From JACVRW01 sp963803085 (GTDB taxonomy: Bacteria > Actinomycetota > Thermoleophilia > Solirubrobacterales > Thermoleophilaceae): a stretch of DNA of 64,000 nt. The translations under genes were made by a program, and so were the position numbers. Location of the stretch: NCBI GenBank assembly GCA_963803085.1, contig CAWDLE010000021.1, positions 124,001-188,000 on the forward strand, written 5' to 3'. This document shows, piece by piece, positions 33,937 to 41,862 of the stretch. The notes beneath the pieces were generated by a model. It did not search any database and was not told where the DNA came from. It saw nothing but the letters and a program-made list of their open reading frames with translations. The stretch's first letter is position 1. The number at the start of each line of letters is the position of its first letter.

Positions 33937-33973
33937 CGCGGAACCGTTTCGCCGGTCGCTGTGTAGGGCGTGT

Positions 33974-34450
33974 ATGACCGGTGCGGCGCTCGCGGTGTGC
34001 CTCCTGTCCGCTGCGATCGCCATCGGATGCGGTGAGGAGCCGGCAAGCGGGGACCGCGAACCAGCCCGTCAGGAGGTGGCGGCTACCGACGACGACACCT
34101 CGCTGCCGCCGGGCTGCCGGCCGGCCGAGGTCGCACAGCTCCTCGACGACCTGTTCGAAGCCCTAAATCGCCGCGACGATGATGCCGCCGCGGCGCTGGT
34201 GGCCGACCGGGAGCTGCTCGCGCTGCTCGAGCGTCCGGCGGCGGGCCGTCCGCTCCGGCTCGTTGCGGTGATCGTGGGCTTCGCGAACGGTCTTGGTCAG
34301 ATCGAGTTCCGCGCCTCGGACCGGCTCGTCGGCAAGGGCGCCATCGACTGCGAGACGCGCAAGGTCGTTGCGATCGGGCTCGGCGCCGAGCATGAGCGCA
34401 TGGCGCCGTTGTGCGCTGGCCGCCGGGCATGCGCCCGTCACTGGGGCTAG
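33974..34450 (+). CDS. Secreted lipoprotein of unknown function
   Basis: The 158-residue protein has an N-terminal signal (MTGAALAVCLLSAAIAIGC) with lipobox Cys near 19. A short linker is followed by a domain containing CRPAEVAQLLDDLFEALNRRDDDAAAALVADRELL. The last phrase (length, helix then Asp-rich turn) recalls SnoaL/NTF2-like ligand-binding folds, but no catalytic residue pattern is apparent. It is 38 bases downstream of the GGDEF gene on the same strand. It overlaps the convergent GntR gene by four bases. Confidence 0.7.
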   Translation: MTGAALAVCLLSAAIAIGCGEEPASGDREPARQEVAATDDDTSLPPGCRPAEVAQLLDDLFEALNRRDDDAAAALVADRELLALLERPAAGRPLRLVAVIVGFANGLGQIEFRASDRLVGKGAIDCETRKVVAIGLGAEHERMAPLCAGRRACARHWG

Positions 34451-35076
34451 CCCTCGAGCAGCGCCCTGGTCGATTCCTCGATGTGCGGGCGCAGCACGTC
34501 GGCACCCTCTGACTCCAGCCGCTCGACGAGGGCCAGATGGTCGGCGGCCATTCGCTCCAGCGTCCATGTGGGCGGGAGCTGGAGCACGAACAGCCGGAGC
34601 TCGGCGCCCGCGAGCTGGTGGGCCGCAGCGAGGCGCGGGCTGTCGGCAGCGAGCACGATTTCGTGGTGAAGCGCCTCGTGCGCCTCGGCCACCGCGCCCC
34701 AGGACGGTCGCGTGCGGCGGCACAGGGCGGCCAATCGCTCGGCGGCGCGGTGGACGCTCGCCGGCAGCGTCCCGCCCTCCCGCTCGAGCGCCATGCGCGC
34801 GGCCTCGAGCTCGAGCGCGATGCGCAGCTCCGAGAGCCCGCGCACGTCCTCCGGCGAGAGGCTCTTCACGCGCGCGCCCCGGTTGGGCTCGATCTCGACG
34901 ATGCCCTCCCCCTGCAGGGTGCGCAGCGCCGAGCGCAGCGAGTGGCGCGCCACGTCGTACTCGCGGCTGAGCGCCTCCTCCCGCAGCGGGGTGCCGGGCG
35001 CGAGGTCGCCGTCGAGAATCCGGCGCCGGAGCGCTTGGGTCAGGGCATCAACCGTATTGAGCGCCGGCGCGCTCAA
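34447..35076 (-). CDS. GntR-family transcriptional regulator (FadR-like, FCD domain)
   Basis: The 209-residue regulator has an N-terminal winged helix (LRRRILDGDLAPGTPLREEALSREYDVARHSLRSALRTLQGEG) and an all-helical FCD ligand domain (ELRIALELEAARMALE...ADSPRLAAAHQLAGAELR). FCD-type GntR proteins sense carboxylic acids or fatty acids. Neighbours do not reveal the target. It follows the LuxR-type regulator by 3 bases in the same orientation. Confidence 0.9.
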   Translation of the reverse strand: MSAPALNTVDALTQALRRRILDGDLAPGTPLREEALSREYDVARHSLRSALRTLQGEGIVEIEPNRGARVKSLSPEDVRGLSELRIALELEAARMALEREGGTLPASVHRAAERLAALCRRTRPSWGAVAEAHEALHHEIVLAADSPRLAAAHQLAGAELRLFVLQLPPTWTLERMAADHLALVERLESEGADVLRPHIEESTRALLEG

Positions 35077-35079
35077 GAG

Positions 35080-35733
35080 CTACTCGATCAGGCCGTGACG
35101 GATGCCGATCGCGACGGCCTGGGTGCGCGTGGACGCCTCGAGCTTCGCGAGGATCCGCTTCGTGTGGGTACGGACCGTCTCGGTGGAGAGGCCGAGCTGC
35201 GCCGCCACGGCGTCGGTCTGCATGCCGTCGGCGAGCATCTGAAGGATCTCGCGCTGGCGAGCGCTGAGTGTGCGGTCGCCCTCGTCGAGCACGATCGTCG
35301 AGGACAGTCCGGGATCCACGTAGAACTCGCCGCTGCGAGCGGCCTCGATTGCGCGGACCAGGTCCTCGGAGGGCGAGTCCTTGCGGACGTAGCCCTTCAC
35401 ACCTGCCTTGAGCGCCTCGGCCAGCAGCCGCGCGCCGCCGTCGGAGGTGAAGATCACGATCGGCGCCTTCACCTGCTTCTGGAGGCGGCCGACGATGTCG
35501 CCGACATCCACACCGGCCCGCCAGGGGTCGATGATCACGACGTCCGGGGCATTGCCGTCACTCGCGACGTCGGCCACGTGATCGATCGACTCGGCATCCG
35601 AGATTTCCACGCGGTCGAACGCCTGCTCGAGAACCGCGCGAACGCCGGCTCGGACCACCGGATGGTCATCGACGATCAGGCAGCGAGGCGGTCGCTTCGC
35701 GCCAGGGGCCATTGGAGCCAGCATACCCTGCAT
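35080..35733 (-). CDS. NarL/LuxR-type response regulator (orphan)
   Basis: The protein of up to 217 residues has a receiver domain with CLIVDDHPVVRAG (acidic pair), the phospho-acceptor Asp in VVIIDPWRAG, Thr in VIFTSDGG and Lys in YVRKDSP, all conserved. A LuxR helix-turn-helix (LSARQREILQMLADGMQTDAVAAQLGLSTETVRTHTKRIL) follows. No histidine kinase is nearby. Start alternatives are the ATGs at 35733, 35724 and 35712; the last (MAPGAKRPPRC) lies closest to the receiver domain. Confidence 0.9.
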   Translation of the reverse strand: MQGMLAPMAPGAKRPPRCLIVDDHPVVRAGVRAVLEQAFDRVEISDAESIDHVADVASDGNAPDVVIIDPWRAGVDVGDIVGRLQKQVKAPIVIFTSDGGARLLAEALKAGVKGYVRKDSPSEDLVRAIEAARSGEFYVDPGLSSTIVLDEGDRTLSARQREILQMLADGMQTDAVAAQLGLSTETVRTHTKRILAKLEASTRTQAVAIGIRHGLIE

Positions 35734-35766
35734 TGGGAGTCGGGTCCCCGTTGCGGAGGATGGTGA

Positions 35767-36180
35767 TTAGGGGAGAGGCAGCCGGCGCATGATCTCGCGC
35801 GTCACGGCGCCGGCCACGCGCACGCCGGTCGCGGCGACCGTCGCGGCGGCGTGCACCGCATGCGCCACCGCGTCGCCGGTTTGCTGCGGCGCCGGATCGG
35901 CCGCCGGCGGGCGCACGGGGTCGGGCCCAGGCTTCGGCGTCGCGGCACGGCGTGGCTTGGCGGCAGCGCTCTTCGCACCGGAGGCCTTGGCCCCCGCCGG
36001 CTTGGCGCGTGACGGCTTTGAGGCTCGCGCCGGCTTCGCCGCGGCCTTCCCGGCGGCCTCGGCCTTCACCGCCGCCTTGCTTGCCGTCTTGGACGGCCTA
36101 CCACCTGAGTCCCGTTTCGCACTGCGCTTTCCCGGCCGGGAGCGGGGGAGGTTTCCGAGCACTCCTTCGTCATCCGCCAT
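35767..36180 (-). CDS. Lys/Ala/Pro-rich low-complexity protein
   Basis: From the ATG at 36180 (MADDEGVLGN) the protein has 137 residues. Residues 20-90 are a histone H1-like repeat of Lys-Pro-Ala-Ser (KAAVKAEAAGKAAAKPARAS, AKPAGAKASGAKSAAAKPRR), followed by a short amphipathic Ala/Val segment (AVAHAVHAAATVAATGVRVAGAV) and a basic end (REIMRRLPLP). Such compositions occur in nucleoid-associated or nucleic-acid-binding proteins; membrane association through the final helix is another possibility. No family assignment. Confidence 0.6.
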   Translation of the reverse strand: MADDEGVLGNLPRSRPGKRSAKRDSGGRPSKTASKAAVKAEAAGKAAAKPARASKPSRAKPAGAKASGAKSAAAKPRRAATPKPGPDPVRPPAADPAPQQTGDAVAHAVHAAATVAATGVRVAGAVTREIMRRLPLP

Positions 36181-36300
36181 GGCCGGGGATTCTAGACCTG
36201 CCCGTTCTGGGTACATGGGACTTGTGACCGCACCGATAGAGTCGTCTGGAGGTATGAACTGGTTGACTGGCTAGTCAGCGGGAATTCCGCTTCAGGCCGC

Positions 36301-36328
36301 TTGACTTCACTATCTGTAGCGTTACTGT
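36301..36328 (+). promoter_or_regulatory. Probable housekeeping promoter of the sigma factor gene
   Basis: TTGACT at 36301-36306 and TACTGT at 36323-36328 are spaced by 16 bases and match the -35/-10 pattern of primary sigma factor promoters in a GC-poorer stretch. The start codon is 66 bases further. A second TTGACT at 36263-36268 has no good partner; it is part of the inverted repeat TGACT-GGCT-AGTCA. Confidence 0.6.
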
Positions 36329-36347
36329 GTACATCGACTGTTTGAGT

Positions 36348-36373
36348 GGGCCCGGCGCCCTTGCGCTGGGCCC
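36348..36373 (+). other. Hairpin in the leader of the sigma factor mRNA
   Basis: GGGCCC-g-GCG, a 6-base loop, then CGC-t-GGGCCC forms an almost perfect 10-base stem between the promoter and the ribosome binding site. It lies 20 bases before the start codon and has no U-run, so it is a leader structure and not a terminator. Confidence 0.5.
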
Positions 36374-36393
36374 TGCGCGCCGCAAGGAAAAGG

Positions 36394-37488
36394 ATGTCTG
36401 TAGCCGATCTGCAAGAGCTTGAGGAGGTAAAGCTCCTCGTCGTCAAGGGGCAGGCCACAGGCGTGCTCACGTTTGCCGAGGTCGCCACCGCGCTCGCCGA
36501 AGTCGAGCTCGACGAGGGCGACATCGAGGAGCTCCACGGCTACTTCGAGAAGTCCGAGATCGAGCTGGTCGAGGACGACCCGACTCATGCCGCGCCCGTT
36601 GTCGAGCGCGCCGTCGACCGCCGCAGCCGGCGCAAGAAGGCGACGATCGACCTGAAGCCGGACATGACGACCGACTCGCTTCAGCTCTTCCTGAAGGACA
36701 TCGGGAAGGTGCGCCTGCTCACGGCGCAGGAGGAGGTCGACCTCGCCAAGCGCATCGAGCGCGGCGACCTCGACGCCAAGCAGAAGATGGTCGAGTCGAA
36801 CCTGCGGCTCGTCGTCTCGATCGCCAAGAACTACCGCAACCAGGGCCTGCCGTTCCTCGACCTGATCCAGGAGGGGACGCTCGGCCTGGTCCGCGCCGCG
36901 GAGAAGTTCGACTACCGCAAGGGCTTCAAGTTCTCCACCTACGCCACCTGGTGGATCCGCCAGGCGATTGCCCGCGCGCTCGCCGACAAGGCGCGCACGA
37001 TCCGCATCCCCGTTCACGTGGTCGAGAAGCTCAACAAGATCGGCCGCGCGGAGCGCAAGCTCGTGACCGAACTGGGCCGCGAGCCCACCCCGGAGGAGAT
37101 CGCCGAGCACACCGGCATCGAGCCGGAAGAGGTCGAGTCGATCAAGCGCTCGGCGCAGGCGCCGGTGTCGCTGGAGAAGCCGGTCGGCGACGAGGAGGAG
37201 TCCGAGTTCGGCCAGTTCATCGCCGACGAGCGGGCCGAGTCGCCCTATGAGCGCGCCGCCGAGATCCTCACCAAGGAGGCGCTCCGCGAGGCGCTCGAGA
37301 ACCTCTCCTACCGCGAGCGCCGCGTGCTCGAGCTGCGCTACGGACTCGGCGGCGAGCACCCGCGCACGCTGGACGAGGTCGGCCGCACGTTCAACGTCAC
37401 GCGCGAGCGCATCCGCCAGATCGAGAACCAGTCGCTCAAGAAGCTGCAGTCACTCGCGGAGGCGCAGAAGCTCCGCGACGTCGCCTAG
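36394..37488 (+). CDS. rpoD: Primary RNA polymerase sigma factor (RpoD/SigA)
   Basis: The 364-residue sigma-70 starts at the ATG at 36394 after a good ribosome binding site (AAGGAAAAGG). It has region 1.1-like acidic sequence, then region 1.2 (DSLQLFLKDIGKVRLLTAQEEVDLAKRIE), 2.1-2.4 (NLRLVVSIAKNYRNQGLPFLDLIQEGTLGLVRAAEKFD... FSTYATWWIRQAIARAL), region 3 and region 4 (TLDEVGRTFNVTRERIRQIENQSLKKL). The complete set of conserved regions marks the housekeeping factor. Followed by an intrinsic terminator. Confidence 0.95.
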   Translation: MSVADLQELEEVKLLVVKGQATGVLTFAEVATALAEVELDEGDIEELHGYFEKSEIELVEDDPTHAAPVVERAVDRRSRRKKATIDLKPDMTTDSLQLFLKDIGKVRLLTAQEEVDLAKRIERGDLDAKQKMVESNLRLVVSIAKNYRNQGLPFLDLIQEGTLGLVRAAEKFDYRKGFKFSTYATWWIRQAIARALADKARTIRIPVHVVEKLNKIGRAERKLVTELGREPTPEEIAEHTGIEPEEVESIKRSAQAPVSLEKPVGDEEESEFGQFIADERAESPYERAAEILTKEALREALENLSYRERRVLELRYGLGGEHPRTLDEVGRTFNVTRERIRQIENQSLKKLQSLAEAQKLRDVA

Positions 37489-37522
37489 GCGCGCGGCGCG
37501 CGGCAGTCCACAATGTTGCTTT

Positions 37523-37556
37523 CGACCCCTTCCCTGAGGGGGGTTCGGGGTCTTTT
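37523..37556 (+). terminator. Intrinsic terminator after rpoD
   Basis: GACCCC (37524-37529) pairs with GGGGTC (37547-37552) around an inner CCC-TGA-GGG, and TTTT follows directly at 37553-37556. It lies 35 bases after the rpoD stop on the same strand. Confidence 0.75.
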
Positions 37557-37599
37557 CGCTGGATCGGAGCGCCAAGACGCCCAACCCCTGCGACGAGAC

Positions 37600-37736
37600 C
37601 GTCGAAAGCAAGGTTTTGGACCCGAGCCCCTCGGTGCTGTCTTTTCCGGGCTGCCAGAGCGGTGGCAAGCCGAAAAGGCTCGTCCAATACGCGCTTCAGC
37701 CCTCAAGCCGGAGGCTGGAAAGCCGATGGACAAAGC
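37600..37736 (+). other. Structured leader in front of pilT
   Basis: The 137 bases before pilT hold two tetraloop hairpins (AGCC-GAAA-aGGCT and GGCT-GGAA-AGCC) and the long-range pair GTCCA / TGGAC, the latter ending 8 bases before the start codon. No GCAAACC or CGCAAAGCC is present, so it is not a GEMM riboswitch, and no good Shine-Dalgarno precedes the ATG. I do not recognise an RNA family. Confidence 0.4.
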
Positions 37737-38921
37737 ATGTTCGACGTAGACGCCGCCCTTCTGACCGTTATCGAGCTCGAGGCCTCAGACCTCCACCTCA
37801 AGGTCCCGTCCCAGCCAATCGTTCGACGCTACGGCAAGCTCGTGCCCATCGAGGGCTCGGAGCCGCTGAAGCCTGCGGACACCGAGGCCACCCTCTTCCA
37901 CATGCTCACGGACGAGGCGAAGCTCGAGGCCTTCCGCAACGAGCGCGAGGTCGACTTCTCCTACTCGGTGCCCGGCGTGGCGCGCTTCCGCGTGAACGCG
38001 TTCGTGCAGCGCGGGTCGGTGTCGCTCGTCTGCCGTGCGATTCCCTTCCAGATCAAGACCGTCGAGGAGCTGCTGCTGCCGCCAGTGATCTCGGAGATCG
38101 CCGACGAGGAGCGCGGCCTGATCCTTCTCACCGGAACGACTGGCTCGGGTAAGTCCACGACGCTCGCGTCGATGATCGACCACGTCAACACGAACTACGC
38201 CAAGCACATCGTCACGATCGAGGACCCGGTCGAGTTCCTCCACCGCGACAAAACTTCGATCATCAACCAGCGTGAGGTGGGCGAGGACACCGCGTCGTTC
38301 GCCCGCGCCCTCCGGCGCGTGCTGCGTCAGGACCCGGACGTGATCCTGGTCGGCGAGATGCGAGACGAGGAGACGGTGCGCACCGCGCTGTCCGCGGCCG
38401 AGACTGGCCACCTCGTGCTGTCGACGATCCACACCGTCGACGCCGCCGAGTCCGTGAACCGCATCATCGACTTCTTCCCGCAGGCCGAGCAGCGCCAGGC
38501 GCGCGCGATGCTCGCCGGCACGCTGAAGGCGGTCATCTCACAGCGACTGGTGCCCACCCCCGACCGGCTGGGCCGTGTGGCCACGTGCGAGATCCTGCGC
38601 ATGACCGGCCGCGTCAAGGACATGATCACGAACCCCGAGGAGACCGGGAAGCTGCCCGAGGTGATCTCCGAGGGCGCGTACTACGGAATGCAGACCTTCG
38701 ACCAGGCGCTGCTCTACCACGTGCAGCAGGGCAGGGTCGCGATGGAGGACGCGCTCAAGGCGAGCACGCACCCTCACGACTTCAAGCTGCTCGTGTCGTC
38801 CGACGGCATGCGCAGCAGCTCGGCCGAGTCGGTCTTCTCAGGCGACGAGGACGAGCAGGCCGATGCTCCGGTCGAGGCGAACGGCGCGCAGCCGAGCGCT
38901 ACCGGCGCGCCCGGCGCTTGA
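37737..38921 (+). CDS. pilT: Type IV pilus twitching motility ATPase PilT
   Basis: From the ATG at 37737 (MFDVDAALLTVIELEASDLHLKV) the protein has 394 residues. It has the GspE/PilT N-domain with the DLHL segment, Walker A GTTGSGKST at 133-141, the Asp box (RQDPDVILVGEMRDEETVRTAL) and the His box (STIHTVDAAESVNRII). This order and the MRD...ETVRTAL motif are PilT. It drives pilus retraction, twitching and DNA uptake. The C-terminal 35 residues are acidic and low-complexity. No other pil genes are in the window. The GTG at 37662 would add 25 residues without pilT-like content. Confidence 0.92.
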   Translation: MFDVDAALLTVIELEASDLHLKVPSQPIVRRYGKLVPIEGSEPLKPADTEATLFHMLTDEAKLEAFRNEREVDFSYSVPGVARFRVNAFVQRGSVSLVCRAIPFQIKTVEELLLPPVISEIADEERGLILLTGTTGSGKSTTLASMIDHVNTNYAKHIVTIEDPVEFLHRDKTSIINQREVGEDTASFARALRRVLRQDPDVILVGEMRDEETVRTALSAAETGHLVLSTIHTVDAAESVNRIIDFFPQAEQRQARAMLAGTLKAVISQRLVPTPDRLGRVATCEILRMTGRVKDMITNPEETGKLPEVISEGAYYGMQTFDQALLYHVQQGRVAMEDALKASTHPHDFKLLVSSDGMRSSSAESVFSGDEDEQADAPVEANGAQPSATGAPGA

Positions 38922-40563
38922 CCCTCAACGTCAGCCTGGCCCGGCCCTCGTAGCTCGCGTCGCTCGAGCGATGGACGAGCTGCGAGTCGCGGTTCTTGAA
39001 CTTCGCACGGATGCCGACGGCTCGCCGGAGCGCTTTGATGCGCCGCGCGAGCTGCCTGGCAGTGCGCGGCTCTGACGATCCGCCGCCTCCGCTCAGCTCG
39101 CCCTCGAACATCGCGATCAGTTCGTCGACCAGGGCATCGTCGGAGAAGCCTCCGCCGCTGCCCGTGAAGGTGAGCCGGTGCACGCCGGGTCGCAGCGAGC
39201 GCGGCACCCGAACGGGGACCGTGAGCTGGCGTCGTGCGCCGTGACGGCGCTGCACCGTGAGCCGCACCCGGATGCGCTGGCCCCTGCGTACGCGCCGCGG
39301 CCCGCGCACGCCGATCAGAACGTCCTGCTTGAGGCCGGTTCGCGCGCGGACGCTGATCGCGGTGCGCTCCACGTGCAGCGGCCCGAGGTCGAAGAAGTCG
39401 ATCATCGCCCCGGCGTCGGAGAGGTGGGTGACCGCGTCGTCCACCGAGAAGTACGTGTTGCAGAAGCCCATCGGCCTGCGCAGCTCGCGCACGCGGAAGC
39501 GCGCGCACATGCGGAAGGTCACAGGGCCGAAGTCCCTCATCAGCCGCCCGAGCGCCTGCGTCACGCCGAGCGGCGCGACGAAGGAGATGCCGGCGCCGTA
39601 GCCGAGGTCGCGCTCGTCGGAGAGCTGCGAGTCGAGAGTGACGCGCTCGCCGGCGCGGTTGCGTGCGTCGATGTGCAGCGGGAACGACGGTGGCTCCGAG
39701 CCGACCTTGCCGGCGATCGAGTCGACCGTGTCGCTCGTGATAGACCCGAGCACGTGCCCGTCGCTCGAGGCGAGCTTGTAGGTCATGGCCCCGAGATCTG
39801 GCACGCCGATTGGGTTCTGGATCACCGTGTAGATGTAGGCGTCGGCCAGGAACAGCGCGCGCCGCCCCAGTCCCTCGAACGGGTGCCCGAACGCCCAGAT
39901 GTCGTCGCCGTCCCGGTAGGTCACGGTTCCCACAGCGCCGAGGCCGAGGTCGCCCGTTGAGATCGCGGCGGACAGGGCGGCGCCGGGCTGCAAGTCCACC
40001 GGTGCGTATCCACCCGCCGGACCGGCGGGGGCCACGAGCAGCGGGCGCTTCGCCTGCCGGGCGGCCTGCTGCACGAGCGTTCTCGCCGGGCCGGTGAGAC
40101 CCGACACCGTGAGCGGCGTCTGGAGCGGGCGCGCGGCGCGCAGCAGCGCGGGATCGCGCCGCGCGCTTGCAGGTGCCGTGGGGCGATCTGCGAGCATGCC
40201 CTCGATCGGCGTGGCGAGCGCCACGTGGTTGCCGTACTCGCCGAGCCCCTCGGAGATCGCCCCGGCGTTGCGGCCGTCGCAGATCACGGGGGAGCCGGAG
40301 AACCCCGGTCCGATCCCGGTCTCGTCCACGGCCGGCCCGGACACCTTGATGAGGATGCGCGGGCCGCTCAGCCCGGCCTCCGGTGCGATCACGTCGAGGA
40401 TCTCGACGTCGAAGGACGAGATCGTCGTGCCCTTGATCACCGACAGCCCCGTGCACCTCATACCCTGCCGGACCTCTGAGAGCGGCATGATCGGATCAGC
40501 CGCGCGCGCCGCCGGCACGACCACTAGCAGCATGGCCACTGGAAGGAGCAGTCGGCGGCGCAA
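38899..40563 (-). CDS. Secreted protein with SpoIVB-like peptidase S55 domain
   Basis: With the TTG start at 40563 the signal peptide is MRRRLLLPVAMLLVVVPAARA, cleaved before AD; the frame is open to 40668. The mature protein starts PIMPLSEVRQGMRCTGLSVIKGTTISSFDVEIL and has GIGPGFSGSPVICDG and DIWAFGHPF, the S55 signatures. S55 proteins are best known as SpoIVB of spore formers, but secreted relatives occur widely in other bacteria. A C-terminal beta-rich, Arg-rich region of ~200 residues follows. The convergent 3' end overlaps pilT by 23 bases. Confidence 0.85.
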   Translation of the reverse strand: MRRRLLLPVAMLLVVVPAARAADPIMPLSEVRQGMRCTGLSVIKGTTISSFDVEILDVIAPEAGLSGPRILIKVSGPAVDETGIGPGFSGSPVICDGRNAGAISEGLGEYGNHVALATPIEGMLADRPTAPASARRDPALLRAARPLQTPLTVSGLTGPARTLVQQAARQAKRPLLVAPAGPAGGYAPVDLQPGAALSAAISTGDLGLGAVGTVTYRDGDDIWAFGHPFEGLGRRALFLADAYIYTVIQNPIGVPDLGAMTYKLASSDGHVLGSITSDTVDSIAGKVGSEPPSFPLHIDARNRAGERVTLDSQLSDERDLGYGAGISFVAPLGVTQALGRLMRDFGPVTFRMCARFRVRELRRPMGFCNTYFSVDDAVTHLSDAGAMIDFFDLGPLHVERTAISVRARTGLKQDVLIGVRGPRRVRRGQRIRVRLTVQRRHGARRQLTVPVRVPRSLRPGVHRLTFTGSGGGFSDDALVDELIAMFEGELSGGGGSSEPRTARQLARRIKALRRAVGIRAKFKNRDSQLVHRSSDASYEGRARLTLRVKRRARR

Positions 40564-40657
40564 GAGAGTCCAGAGTAGCCGACAAAATGCCCTTGACGCA
40601 CCAGTTGACCTGCCCGAGAGTGTCCGGGGTCCGACGACGAAAATTGAAGGAGGCCAG

Positions 40658-41371
40658 GTGCAGAGCACCCTTGGCGAGTTTCAGGAAACGAAGTCCGAGC
40701 AGCCGTTCGCACTCCAGAACTCAAAGCTGCTGAAGGTCAGCCTCGACCAGATCACGATCCAGGCGAAGGCGGGGGCCATGGTGGCCTACCAGGGCGACGT
40801 GGCGTTTGAGCACGCGGGCTCGGGCGGCCTCAGCCGGATGATGAAGAAGGCCATGAGCGGTGAGGGCACGACGCTGATGAAGATGTCCGGGACCGGCGAG
40901 GTCTTCCTGGCCGACACGGCGCAGGACATCCACCTCATCTATCTCGAGAACGACGCCATCACCGTGAACGGCGCGAACCTGCTCGCGTTCGACTCCGGTA
41001 TCGAGTGGGACATCAAGCGCGTGGAGGGCGTGTCCGGAATGATGGGCGGCGGCCTCTACAACACCGCCCTGAGCGGCACCGGCTGGGTCGCGATCATCTC
41101 GGACGGCCCGCCCGTGCTTCTGAACACCGGCGAGGCGCCGACGTTCGCCGACCCACAGGCGGCGATCACGTGGTCGTCCAGCGTGCAGACCGGCATCAAG
41201 ACCGACATCAAGCTGAAGAACCTCATCGGCCGCGGCTCAGGCGAGACCGTGCAGATGTCGTTCTCCGGCCAGGGCTGGCTCCTCGTCCAGCCGAGCGAGG
41301 GCCGTGTGCAGGCCGCCCAGGCCGGCGGCGGCAGTTCCGGTGGGGGGCTGCTGAGCCAGCTCGGCGGCTGA
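40658..41371 (+). CDS. AIM24-family protein
   Basis: The 237-residue protein starts at the GTG at 40658 after a strong GAAGGAGG. It has the AIM24/TIGR00266-like jelly-roll beta-sandwich (GAMVAYQGDVAFEHAG, MKMSGTGEVFLADTAQDIHLIYLENDAITVNG, NLLAFDSGIEWDIK) and ends in a Gly/Ser-rich tail. Bacterial AIM24 proteins are of unknown function; the mitochondrial one shapes membranes. It is divergent from the S55 protein gene and shares its promoter region. Confidence 0.85.
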   Translation: MQSTLGEFQETKSEQPFALQNSKLLKVSLDQITIQAKAGAMVAYQGDVAFEHAGSGGLSRMMKKAMSGEGTTLMKMSGTGEVFLADTAQDIHLIYLENDAITVNGANLLAFDSGIEWDIKRVEGVSGMMGGGLYNTALSGTGWVAIISDGPPVLLNTGEAPTFADPQAAITWSSSVQTGIKTDIKLKNLIGRGSGETVQMSFSGQGWLLVQPSEGRVQAAQAGGGSSGGGLLSQLGG

Positions 41372-41425
41372 TCCTGAGGGAGGAAAGGGCCGGCGGCGCG
41401 CTGCCCGGCAGCCGCCGGCCGCATT

Positions 41426-41442
41426 ACTTCAGTTCCTGAAGT
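41426..41442. promoter_or_regulatory. Palindromic operator upstream of the HxlR-type gene
   Basis: ACTTCAG-TTC-CTGAAGT is a perfect 7-base inverted repeat with a 3-base centre, 20 bases before the start codon of the HxlR regulator. Autoregulation through this site is likely. Confidence 0.65.
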
Positions 41443-41462
41443 CTTGCGATAGACTCGCCTTT

Positions 41463-41819
41463 ATGGCAGATCCCACGTGCCCCGTCTGCGCCACCGCGGA
41501 CATCATCTGTGGCAAGTGGACGATCCTCGTGATCCGCGACCTTGCCGATGGGCGCAGCCGTTTCTGTGAGCTCGAGCGCTCGCTCGCCGGCATCAGCCCG
41601 AGGACCCTCTCGCTTCGCCTGCGTGCGCTCGAGGAGCAGGGCATCGTCGAGCGCCACACCTTTCCCGAGGTGCCCCCGCGCGTGGAGTACTCGCTCACGC
41701 CGAAGGGCATGGCGATCGTGCCGCTGATCGAGGACATGCGCCGCTACGGGCGCGAGTGGCTCGGCGTGGACGATTGCGCCGTCACGCCGGTGTCCGGGCG
41801 CGAGCCCGTCGCGGCCTAG
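41463..41819 (+). CDS. HxlR-family transcriptional regulator
   Basis: The 118-residue winged-helix protein has the HxlR signature CPVCATADIICGKWTILVIRDLADGRSRFCELERSLAGISPRTLSLRLRALEEQGIV and the YSLTPKGMAIVPLIEDM wing and dimer helix. The two N-terminal Cys (CPVC) and another Cys near 15 could give redox or electrophile sensing, as in YodB/HypR; this is inference. It is followed by an unrelated hypothetical gene on the same strand, 43 bases on. Confidence 0.93.
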   Translation: MADPTCPVCATADIICGKWTILVIRDLADGRSRFCELERSLAGISPRTLSLRLRALEEQGIVERHTFPEVPPRVEYSLTPKGMAIVPLIEDMRRYGREWLGVDDCAVTPVSGREPVAA

Positions 41820-41862
41820 CGGCCAAGCTCCGCCCGCGGGTTCGGCAGGACACTCCCGTGCC

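Noticed and set aside
36221..36280. Upstream TTGACT near 36263 as the sigma factor promoter
   Set aside because: No matching -10 at 16-18 bases, and a better pair exists at 36301-36328.
37600..37736. GEMM-I riboswitch in front of pilT
   Set aside because: The invariant GCAAACC and CGCAAAGCC are missing, although hairpins are present.
37726..37749. Seven-codon leader peptide (MDKACST) overlapping the pilT start
   Set aside because: It has no ribosome site, and overlap with the pilT start could occur by chance.
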